From NCBI RefSeq assembly GCF_002742385.2, contig NZ_MJBI02000001.1, positions 310,001-374,000 on the forward strand: a DNA stretch of 64,000 bases, written 5' to 3'. This DNA comes from Macrococcoides goetzii. GTDB taxonomy: Bacteria; Bacillota; Bacilli; Staphylococcales; Staphylococcaceae. This document shows, piece after piece, positions 58,513 through 64,000 of this stretch. The notes under the pieces were generated by a model, which saw only the letters and a list, made by a program, of their open reading frames with translations, did no database searches and was not told the origin of the DNA. Each line of letters starts with the position of its first letter. Within the stretch, counting starts at the first letter, position 1. The position numbers and the translations under genes were made by a program.

Positions 58513-58591
58513 CGTTTTTACTGACTTCTATGACACGCAACATGATATCTGCAAAAAGTAATGCAAATATCAATGCTTCATAACATACGTT
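58502..58591 (-). pseudogene. Hol_Tox/SprG-like toxin peptide, probably degenerate
   Basis: Minus-strand frame ending at stop 58504-58502 reads YEALIFALLFADIMLRVIEV and then SKNDKK. This is a hydrophobic helix with a lysine-rich C terminus like holin-like type I toxins (SprG, TxpA relatives). No ATG is in frame: the only option is TTG 58573 (23 residues), and an ATG one base out of frame sits just upstream, suggesting a frameshifted start. Likely inactivated; it overlaps an antisense RNA. Confidence 0.5.
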
Positions 58592-58670
58592 CTAATTAGT
58601 AAAATTATTGAACTAAATAGGCAAGGTATTTTTAGAAATAATCTCTTTAACAAGAAACGAGGGTACAATA

Positions 58671-59138
58671 ATGTTAAACTTTGATTTTCATTTAGTAGAA
58701 AGTCCTATGGACCAACTTTCAGATGAAGAACGCTCGAAACCTGGAAACTTTATGGCATTGGATGCAAATTTGAAAATCAAATATAATAATACTATTTATT
58801 TTGATGAAGATATTGCCATTATAGAATTCTGGCTACAATTGAATGATTGGTTGAATAAAAGGGATTATGAAAGTTTTCATTATTATACAATAGAAGTAGA
58901 AGATGAATATAACCCTTTGATATCAATTTCGCCTAAAGATGAATGCTATCAAATTACTTCTCCTTTTCTTGAATCCGAGATCACTTTGATAGATTATAAA
59001 GCTGGTATAGATAAAAAGTTATTACAGCTTAGAGATAATATGAGGGTGGTTATAGAGCAATATATTCAAAAAGACATTTCAATATATGAAGTAAATACGA
59101 TAGAAAAAATAATCAAAAAAATAATTGAGGCGGATTAA
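58671..59138 (+). CDS. hypothetical protein
   Basis: 155 residues, not confidently recognised. Acidic, soluble, beta-rich first half (KIKYNNTIYFDEDIAIIEFWLQL) and helical C terminus. No catalytic motif or membrane segment is visible. Such short immunity-like proteins occur in accessory regions. It overlaps the GNAT gene by one base and so is likely part of the same operon. Confidence 0.65.
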   Translation: MLNFDFHLVESPMDQLSDEERSKPGNFMALDANLKIKYNNTIYFDEDIAIIEFWLQLNDWLNKRDYESFHYYTIEVEDEYNPLISISPKDECYQITSPFLESEITLIDYKAGIDKKLLQLRDNMRVVIEQYIQKDISIYEVNTIEKIIKKIIEAD

Positions 59139-59536
59139 TGTTTGAGATAAATGAAAGCTCACAAGCTACAAATGAATATATTCATCAGAAGATAAAAGAA
59201 TATAATGAACACAATTGGGGAGATAGAAAATCGTATAATTTTAATATAGAAGAAAACGGTAAAGTTATTGCTGGTATCGTGGGGGAATCAACTTTTTCTA
59301 CGATTGAGATTGAATTTTTATTTGTTGATGAATCATATAGAAAACATGGATTAGGCACAAAATTATTAAATTATGTTGAAGAAAAAGGTAGAAGAGAAGG
59401 GTTAAAGCATATATATCTTAATACTTTTTCATTTCAAGCACCAAAATTTTATGAAAAACATGGATATAAATTATTGTTTAACATCGATAAATGTTACGGA
59501 GATATTGGACAATACTTTTATTGGAAAGATTTATAG
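59138..59536 (+). CDS. GNAT-family N-acetyltransferase
   Basis: 132 residues, a single GNAT domain: EIEFLFVDESYRKHGLGTKLLNYVEEKG near 60-87 contains the R-x-x-G-x-G/A acetyl-CoA motif, and FQAPKFYEKHGY is near 108. Substrate unknown; small GNATs of this type act on amines, drugs or proteins. Confidence 0.85.
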   Translation: MFEINESSQATNEYIHQKIKEYNEHNWGDRKSYNFNIEENGKVIAGIVGESTFSTIEIEFLFVDESYRKHGLGTKLLNYVEEKGRREGLKHIYLNTFSFQAPKFYEKHGYKLLFNIDKCYGDIGQYFYWKDL

Positions 59537-59557
59537 AATTATTTCTTAGTGTAATAA

Positions 59558-59596
59558 GTGACAAAAAATATCTTTCAGTATATACTATGTATATAC
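59558..59596 (+). promoter_or_regulatory. mazEF promoter with overlapping palindromic operator
   Basis: -35 GTGACA (59558-59563) and -10 TATACT (59581-59586), spacer 17. The palindromes GTATATAC (59578-59585) and GTATATAC (59589-59596) sit across the -10, a likely site for autorepression by the MazE/MazF complex. Confidence 0.6.
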
Positions 59597-59615
59597 TTTA
59601 TAAGAGGTGAATAAA

Positions 59616-59858
59616 ATGCAGGTATCTCTACAACAATGGGGTAACAGTCAAGGCATAAGAATACCAAAATCAATAGTAAATGAAATGAATCTTGATAAAA
59701 ATCAAAAATTTGATTTAACAATGCAAGATGAAAAAATTATTTTAACAAAACAGCAGCAAAATAATTCACTCATAAGGGAATTATTTGAAAACTATGAAAC
59801 AGAAAATAAGCCAAGCGAATTTGATTGGGGTAAACCTAGAGGTAATGAAGTATGGTAG
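59616..59858 (+). CDS. mazE: MazE-type antitoxin (AbrB fold)
   Basis: 80 residues. N-terminal swapped-hairpin fold with QWGNSQGIRIPKSIVNEMNL, then a C-terminal flexible toxin-binding tail (ENKPSEFDWGKPRGNEVW). AGAGGTG ribosome site before ATG 59616. Overlaps the toxin start. This MazE-family antitoxin differs from the staphylococcal sigB-linked MazE. Confidence 0.88.
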   Translation: MQVSLQQWGNSQGIRIPKSIVNEMNLDKNQKFDLTMQDEKIILTKQQQNNSLIRELFENYETENKPSEFDWGKPRGNEVW

Positions 59859-60187
59859 AGCAGGGTACTATCATCAAGCTAGATCTTAATCCTACAAAAG
59901 GCAAGGAACAAGCGGGATATCGTCCTGCATTAGTAATAAGTAATAAAGATTTTAATGAATTCACAAATTTAGTAATTTTATGTCCTATTTCTACAACTTC
60001 TAATTCATTCCCTTTGCATATTAATCTAGAAGATAACTTATTTACTAAAGGTAAAGTATTATGTCAACATCCAAAGACAATTGATTTAAATACTAGAGAA
60101 TATAAAACAATTGAGAAGGTAAGCGATGAATTCTTAAACAAAATTTGTACGATTGTTTCAGCTTGTATATTACCGATAAATCAATAA
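59852..60187 (+). CDS. mazF: MazF/PemK-type toxin
   Basis: 111 residues, the CcdB/PemK fold ribonuclease: QGTIIKLDLNPTKGKEQAGYRPALVIS at 4-30 and CPISTTSNSFPLHI near 47-60, with CQHPKTIDLN near 70. Likely a sequence-specific mRNA interferase. Coupled to mazE by a seven-base overlap. Confidence 0.9.
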   Translation: MVEQGTIIKLDLNPTKGKEQAGYRPALVISNKDFNEFTNLVILCPISTTSNSFPLHINLEDNLFTKGKVLCQHPKTIDLNTREYKTIEKVSDEFLNKICTIVSACILPINQ

Positions 60188-60256
60188 AAAAGTGGTGTGC
60201 TGAGAACACTCCACTTGAGATTCATATATACGGTGACTATTCTTTAAAGTAGTATC
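60184..60256 (+). repeat. second, truncated copy of the SprF-like antitoxin RNA region
   Basis: Starting in the mazF stop, the segment with GTGGTGTGCTGAGAACACTC, then ACGGTGACTATTCTTTAAAG and TAGT aligns with 58395-58461 (GGAGTGCAGCAACACTCC, ACGGTGACTAACCTTTATAG). The toxin half is missing; the metS stop begins five bases later. The hairpin may also serve as terminator for mazF. Confidence 0.55.
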
Positions 60257-60260
60257 TAAA

Positions 60261-61898
60261 TTAGTTTATATTAATATCATTTAATCTTTCAATTTCTTCA
60301 TCGATTTGCTTAACATCTATTCGTTCATATAATGGTGAAACAGATGCAAGTCTTTTTGGTAAATCCTCGATTACATGCCATTCTAATGATCCTAATCCCA
60401 GCATATCTTTTAGTTTTTCTGCACTAAATGGGAGGAAAGGATTCAATAATTGACTTAAATTTTGAATAATACATACACATGTAGCTAAAGTTTCATCACA
60501 TTTTTCTTTTTCTTCTTTAAATGTAATCCATGGCTGTTGTTCGTCAAAGTATTTATTACATGTTCTTATAAATTCAAATATTAATTCTAACGCTTCTTTA
60601 ATTTTAGTTGCTTCTATTAAATGCCCAACTTTTTGATAAAGTGAATGTAATTCATTTTTAATACTTTTATCAATTTCAGTTTGAGGGATTTCTAAATCAT
60701 ATGATTTTTCCAGAAACTTAAATGTTCTATTAACAAGATTACCAAATGCACCAAGAAGTTCACTGTTATGACTATATATAAATTCTCTAAACGAAAAATC
60801 TGCATCTCGTGATTCTGGTGCATTGATTGTAAAGAAATAGCGAATCGTATCAGGGTGATATCGTTCTATTAAATCCGGTATCCAGACTGCCCAATTCTGG
60901 CTGGTTGATATTTTTCGTTTTTCCAAAGTCATATATTCACTTGATACGATTGATTGTGGCAAACCATTAATATCTGCACCCATTAAAATTGATGGCCAAA
61001 TTACAGTATGAAATGGTATATTGTCTTTTCCGTGAATATAATATGTTTTAGTATCTTTTGTCCAAAACTTAGAATAATCCTGATTATTTAGTTTTCCCCA
61101 TGCTTCTGATGCTGTTAAATATCCAGCTACTGCTTCAATCCAGACATATATCTTTTTATCTTCAAATCCTTTGATTGGCACATCTACACCATTGGGTAAA
61201 TCACGTGTCACAGAACGATCAGGTATACCTTCATTTAAATACCTTTCAGTTAGTGCCAATGCATTTTGACGCCAGTGATATTTCGTGCTCGTTTCTTTAA
61301 AATACTTTTCAAGTTGTTCCTGAAGCCTACTAAATTTGTAATATAAATGATTTGTTTCTCTTATTACCGGTTCGTTACCACACAATTTACAACGCTTATT
61401 GATTAAATCTAGTGGATCAAGTATTGCTGAACATTGATCACACTGATCACCACGTGCTTTTGCTGCACAATTAGGACATTCACCTTCAACCAATCGATCA
61501 GGTAAAAACTGCTTATCATATTCACAATATGCTTGCTCAATCGTTTTTTGATAGAGCATATCATTATCATATAATTTTAAGAATAATGACTTTACACCTT
61601 CATGATGTTCGATCGAGTCTGTTCTAGTATAAATATCATAAGTAAAACCTAATTGAGTAAAACAATGTTGAAACTCCTGATGATAAGTATCAGCAATATC
61701 TCGAGTGGTCTTTCCTTCTTGTTTCGCACGTATTGCAATAGGTGTTCCGTTACAATCACTTCCAGACACATATAATACATCTTCACCAGTCTGTCTGTAA
61801 TATCTTGCAATAATGTCTCCAGGTAATAGTGCTGCGATATGACCAATGTGCAAAGAACCATTTGCATACGGCCATGCTCCTCCAATAAATACTGTCAT
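60261..61898 (-). CDS. metG: methionyl-tRNA synthetase, short second-type (MetS2-like)
   Basis: Class I synthetase, 545 residues, so without the C-terminal tRNA-binding dimer domain of the usual staphylococcal MetG. HIGH at 17-20, a double CxxC zinc knuckle (CPNCAAK and CDQC, CKLC) near 135-170, and the KMSKS loop as KISTS at 329-333. KISTS belongs to the MetRS2 class, which is often acquired horizontally and resists some MetRS inhibitors. Start at ATG 61898 (AAGGGGG before it); the longer frame reads through the leader. It is controlled by a Met T-box and lies in an accessory region. Confidence 0.9.
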   Translation of the reverse strand: MTVFIGGAWPYANGSLHIGHIAALLPGDIIARYYRQTGEDVLYVSGSDCNGTPIAIRAKQEGKTTRDIADTYHQEFQHCFTQLGFTYDIYTRTDSIEHHEGVKSLFLKLYDNDMLYQKTIEQAYCEYDKQFLPDRLVEGECPNCAAKARGDQCDQCSAILDPLDLINKRCKLCGNEPVIRETNHLYYKFSRLQEQLEKYFKETSTKYHWRQNALALTERYLNEGIPDRSVTRDLPNGVDVPIKGFEDKKIYVWIEAVAGYLTASEAWGKLNNQDYSKFWTKDTKTYYIHGKDNIPFHTVIWPSILMGADINGLPQSIVSSEYMTLEKRKISTSQNWAVWIPDLIERYHPDTIRYFFTINAPESRDADFSFREFIYSHNSELLGAFGNLVNRTFKFLEKSYDLEIPQTEIDKSIKNELHSLYQKVGHLIEATKIKEALELIFEFIRTCNKYFDEQQPWITFKEEKEKCDETLATCVCIIQNLSQLLNPFLPFSAEKLKDMLGLGSLEWHVIEDLPKRLASVSPLYERIDVKQIDEEIERLNDININ

Positions 61899-61918
61899 TC
61901 TAAATCTCCCCCTTATAT

Positions 61919-62165
61919 TCCATAAAAAAAGTCCCAATCGCAAAAATGCGATTAGGACGATATATAAAATTCGTGGTACCACCTAAATTCGTATATTACT
62001 CACATAATATACCTCGTAAAGTTAATAACTTTAATCCATTAACGCTGGATACGTCGCAATCTACTCATACAAACTTTCTTTGCGAAGCTTAGAGTCATCC
62101 TTTAATTCGTTACTTCTTTTCAGCTACCGAAGCTCTCTATTTTATGAATTAAATCTTCTCATCAA
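61919..62165 (-). ncRNA. T-box riboswitch (methionine specifier) of metS
   Basis: Conserved elements on the minus strand: AGAGAG (62133-62138), specifier codon ATG in GGATGAC (62096-62098), T-box sequence AATTTAGGTGGTACCACG (61972-61989), and the terminator hairpin CGTCCTAATCGCA / TGCGATTGGGAC with T run (61924-61958). Uncharged tRNA-Met should stabilise the antiterminator and allow metS expression. Confidence 0.85.
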
Positions 62166-62187
62166 TGCTATTTTTATTATTAGATAT

Positions 62188-62216
62188 AATATATAAGATA
62201 ATTGTGAAAATTACAA
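62188..62216 (-). promoter_or_regulatory. promoter of the metS T-box transcript
   Basis: Minus strand: TTGTAA (62216-62211) and TATATT (62193-62188) with a 17-base spacer, 25 bases before the T-box region. Confidence 0.6.
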
Positions 62217-62288
62217 TATTAATTTTTTATTATTCAAATTTTATGATGAGAATTATTTTGTGACAATCAATAATAAGAAATAGAATTT

Positions 62289-62419
62289 GAAATTGGTGAA
62301 ACCCCAATTTCGGCAGGAAAATCCAATCTGAAATTGGTGAAACCCCAATTTCGACAAACAAATTCAATCTGAAATTGGTAAAACCCCAATTTCGAACTAA
62401 CATTTCTTATCGAAATTGG
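62289..62419. repeat. 41-bp tandem repeat with palindromic hairpin units (3.5 copies)
   Basis: GAAATTGG-(7 nt)-CCAATTTC occurs at 62289, 62330 and 62371; GAAATTGG occurs again at 62412. The period is exactly 41 bases. Inner sequence TGAAACC (TAAAACC in copy 3) is conserved, while the 17-18-base linkers vary but share CAATCT. It lies between the divergent metS and fusB promoters. Confidence 0.85.
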
Positions 62420-62463
62420 AGATGCACACATCAACTTTAATTTTTACTATCATTTTAATATTA

Positions 62464-62490
62464 TGCTATACTCAAATCACTAAAGTGAGG
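62464..62490 (+). promoter_or_regulatory. extended -10 promoter and SD-containing hairpin of fusB-like gene
   Basis: TGCTATACT (62464-62472) is an extended -10. Just downstream, TCACTAAAGTGA (62477-62488) is a 12-bp palindrome that overlaps the ribosome site GTGAGG (62485-62490). Confidence 0.45.
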
Positions 62491-62500
62491 TATAGACAAA

Positions 62501-63130
62501 ATGATAAAAGTATATGAATTTGCGCAAGTAATGTTTAAAGTGAACCAGTTACTTAAGATTTATAAAACAAATGATCCAACGACGAATAAAGCACAAAAAA
62601 ATATTATATTAGACGAAATTAGAGCGATTTACATTGTGAATGGTATAGATGCAAGTGAGTATATTACTCAACTTGATGATATTCGTCTTTCTAAGACGAA
62701 AGCTAATATGATTCTTTCAGAAATGAAACAGTTTGTGGAACCTTTTGAAATGCCTTCCGCTAAACAAGTAGAGAAGTTATTCAAAAAGGTAAAGAAATTA
62801 AAGACACCACCAAGTGACCAATATGATCTTCAGATGATGAGCTATCTTGGTTGGAATGATTATTCTGCAAATCGAAAGTATATTGTCTATAAAGATAGTA
62901 AAGGTGCTTTTCAAAGTATATACGGGGAATTAGCTCCAACTAAAGTGAAGGGATTTTGTTCGATTTGTCAACATGAATCTGATGTTTCATTATTCTTAAA
63001 TAAGACAAAAGCGAATAGTGACGGAACATATACGAAAAAGGGTGATTATATTTGTCATGATAGTAATGTGTGTAATCAACATTTAGATGACATCGAAAAA
63101 TTATATCATTTCATACAAAAAATAAAGTAA
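62501..63130 (+). CDS. FusB/FusC-family EF-G-binding protein (fusidic acid resistance type)
   Basis: 209 residues. N-terminal four-helix domain; C-terminal EF-G-binding domain with zinc finger C153-x2-C156 ... C185-x5-C191 (GFCSICQHES, DYICHDSNVCNQ). Strong resemblance to FusB in VPFELPS-like VEPFEMPS, KVKKLK, and YLGWNDYSANRKYIVY segments. FusB proteins bind EF-G on the ribosome and free it from fusidic acid stalling. Stands alone in the accessory region with its own promoter. Which allele (fusB, fusC, fusF or new) cannot be told. Confidence 0.92.
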   Translation: MIKVYEFAQVMFKVNQLLKIYKTNDPTTNKAQKNIILDEIRAIYIVNGIDASEYITQLDDIRLSKTKANMILSEMKQFVEPFEMPSAKQVEKLFKKVKKLKTPPSDQYDLQMMSYLGWNDYSANRKYIVYKDSKGAFQSIYGELAPTKVKGFCSICQHESDVSLFLNKTKANSDGTYTKKGDYICHDSNVCNQHLDDIEKLYHFIQKIK

Positions 63131-63166
63131 GTGTCGTATAATGACGGACACTTACTTTATTTTTTA
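63119..63166. terminator. bidirectional terminator after fusB-like gene
   Basis: AAAGTAAGTGTC / GACACTTACTTT, 12-bp stem with T and A flanks; overlaps both converging stops. Confidence 0.85.
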
Positions 63167-63441
63167 TTAGTACTTTTTCTTTTAATAATGAGATAGATCG
63201 TTATTATATTGATAATTGTAAAAGCTACAAAGATTACTAGCGAAATAGTAACTGCAATTTTAACCCATAATTCATCGCGTATGCTTAGAGTGCGAATATT
63301 AATTAAGATCAATGTAAGTGAGATAATGAGTGAAAATATAGGTGGTACTAAATTCATTTTATCTAAATTTGGATTGTTATAGTTTAAATATTTGATAATA
63401 ACATCTCCTAAATAAGTATTTACTTCTTCCTCTGCCACCAT
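63157..63441 (-). CDS. small membrane protein (hypothetical)
   Basis: 94 residues, not recognised. Two hydrophobic helices (about 33-49 and 62-85), basic C-terminal tail KRKSTNKK. It overlaps the rtcB 3' end by 22 bases in another frame, so it should be expressed with rtcB. Function unknown. Confidence 0.55.
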   Translation of the reverse strand: MVAEEEVNTYLGDVIIKYLNYNNPNLDKMNLVPPIFSLIISLTLILINIRTLSIRDELWVKIAVTISLVIFVAFTIINIITIYLIIKRKSTNKK

Positions 63442-64000
63442 TTAGGTGTTTCAACACCTTTATGATTATATACTGGTTTAATGATGTCAATAATTTCAAC
63501 TGAGTCATGAATATGCTTAATAATTTCATCGATTGGTTTGTACGCATCAGGTGCTTCATCTAAAGTGTCTTCTACAACCGTACTACTATATATCCCTTCC
63601 ATTTGCTTTTCAAATGTTTCTAAGTTGAGCGTCTGTTTAGCTTTTGAACGAGATAATACGCGTCCTGCACCGTGTGGCGCAGAATAATTCCACTCTGGAT
63701 TACCTTTACCTTTTCCGATGATGATGCCGTCACGCATATTGATTGGAATAACAACATCTCTATCAAGACTCGCATCACATGCACCTTTACGGATTAAATA
63801 TTCTTTATCTTTTACCTCTATAAAATTATGAGGTGAATTTATGATTTTTGTATTGTCCATCTGTATTCCAAAGTAATTGAGGATAACGGCTGTCATCATT
63901 AAACGACTCGTTTCTGCGAAGCGGCATGCAGCTGTCATATCATTAATGTAATGCAATAAGCTTTCACCTTTAAGATAGCTAACTTCATCATCATAATGAT
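63420..64000 (-). CDS. rtcB: RtcB-family RNA-splicing ligase (5' part outside window)
   Basis: The frame is open to the window edge; 193 C-terminal residues are visible. NSPHNFIEVKD and the WNYSAPHGAGRVLSRSKA segment are diagnostic: the His in PHGAGR is the expected guanylylation site, and GACDASLDRDVVIPINM is the family's metal-site region. RtcB joins 2',3'-cyclic phosphate ends to 5'-OH ends in RNA repair. A TTG at 63956 is not the start, since the conserved frame continues upstream (YLKGESLLHYINDM). Confidence 0.92.
   Translation of the reverse strand, partial: HYDDEVSYLKGESLLHYINDMTAACRFAETSRLMMTAVILNYFGIQMDNTKIINSPHNFIEVKDKEYLIRKGACDASLDRDVVIPINMRDGIIIGKGKGNPEWNYSAPHGAGRVLSRSKAKQTLNLETFEKQMEGIYSSTVVEDTLDEAPDAYKPIDEIIKHIHDSVEIIDIIKPVYNHKGVETPKWWQRKK

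Noticed and set aside
62349-62358. Exact 0A box (TTTGTCGAAA on the minus strand) inside repeat copy 2
   Set aside because: The other two copies lack it, and such a 10-mer is expected with modest probability by chance in 64 kb of AT-rich DNA. Worth only a note alongside the Spo0A finding.
62289-62419. CRISPR array
   Set aside because: Repeats are short palindromes with 17-18-base linkers that share CAATCT; only three full copies; no cas genes. Spacers are too short and too alike.
63954-63956. TTG 63956 as start of the rtcB gene
   Set aside because: The conserved RtcB frame continues upstream to the window edge, so the visible part is a truncated 3' end.

Overview
The window is a low-GC Firmicutes chromosome segment, most likely from Macrococcus/Macrococcoides (family Staphylococcaceae). 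From 1 to about 51.5 kb the gene order follows the Bacillus subtilis block dnaG-sigA-cccA-trmK ... ispG ... sodA-pbpA-pst ... gluP-glcK ... comG ... gcv ... lipM ... efp-acc-nusB-xse-ispA-dxs-tlyA-argR-recN-spo0A ... bcd. The proteins themselves look staphylococcal, for example in L33, MnSOD and FusB. A membrane-anchored cytochrome c550 gene, absent from true staphylococci as far as I know, points to Macrococcus. This is an inference from recalled families, not from a database search.

Layout: (1) 1-4 kb: end of primase, housekeeping sigma factor, cytochrome c, tRNA methylation. (2) 4-13 kb: Nif3-like protein, isoprenoid enzymes IspH and IspG (minus strand), cold-shock helicase, endonuclease IV, a zinc uptake/Zur operon and a HAD nucleotidase. 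(3) 13-21 kb: MnSOD, a class B penicillin-binding protein, and a phosphate operon pstSCAB-phoU behind a PhoP-type direct-repeat array, then rpmG. (4) 21-26 kb: folate salvage, rhomboid GluP, glucokinase and small yqg-type genes. (5) 26-29.6 kb: complete seven-gene comG competence pseudopilus operon. (6) 29.6-36 kb: shikimate kinase, then glycine cleavage genes under a glycine riboswitch, rhodanese and LipM octanoyltransferase. (7) 36-43 kb: Xaa-Pro peptidase, EF-P, acetyl-CoA carboxylase BC behind a FapR-like operator, Asp23, NusB, exonuclease VII and IspA. (8) 43-50 kb: Dxs, TlyA-type methylase, ArgR, RecN, a Spo0A orthologue and a glycerophosphodiesterase. (9) 50-51.5 kb: leucine dehydrogenase without the rest of the bkd operon.

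From 51.5 to 63.1 kb the character changes. Genes are AT-rich, loosely packed and of accessory type. The boundary holds nested wreckage: an ABC-ATPase tail, an IS21-type end, an istB fragment and a membrane-protein fragment. Then come an ABC exporter cassette with two FtsX-like permeases and a 51-residue membrane peptide, a resolvase fragment, a DJ-1-like and a TmrB-like protein, a LytTR/DUF3021 regulator pair, GrpB-, NTF2- and GNAT-type proteins, and a decayed SprG/SprF-like type I toxin-antitoxin locus. A MazEF pair, a second methionyl-tRNA synthetase under a Met T-box, a 41-bp palindromic tandem repeat and a FusB-family protein follow. The window ends in rtcB (minus strand, cut by the edge).

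The points I find most interesting are the Spo0A orthologue in an apparently non-sporulating lineage, the 41-bp repeat array between the metS T-box promoter and fusB, the split-permease exporter cassette, the LytTR regulator pair, and the type I antitoxin-like repeats bracketing a cargo block. No tRNA, rRNA or CRISPR array was seen.
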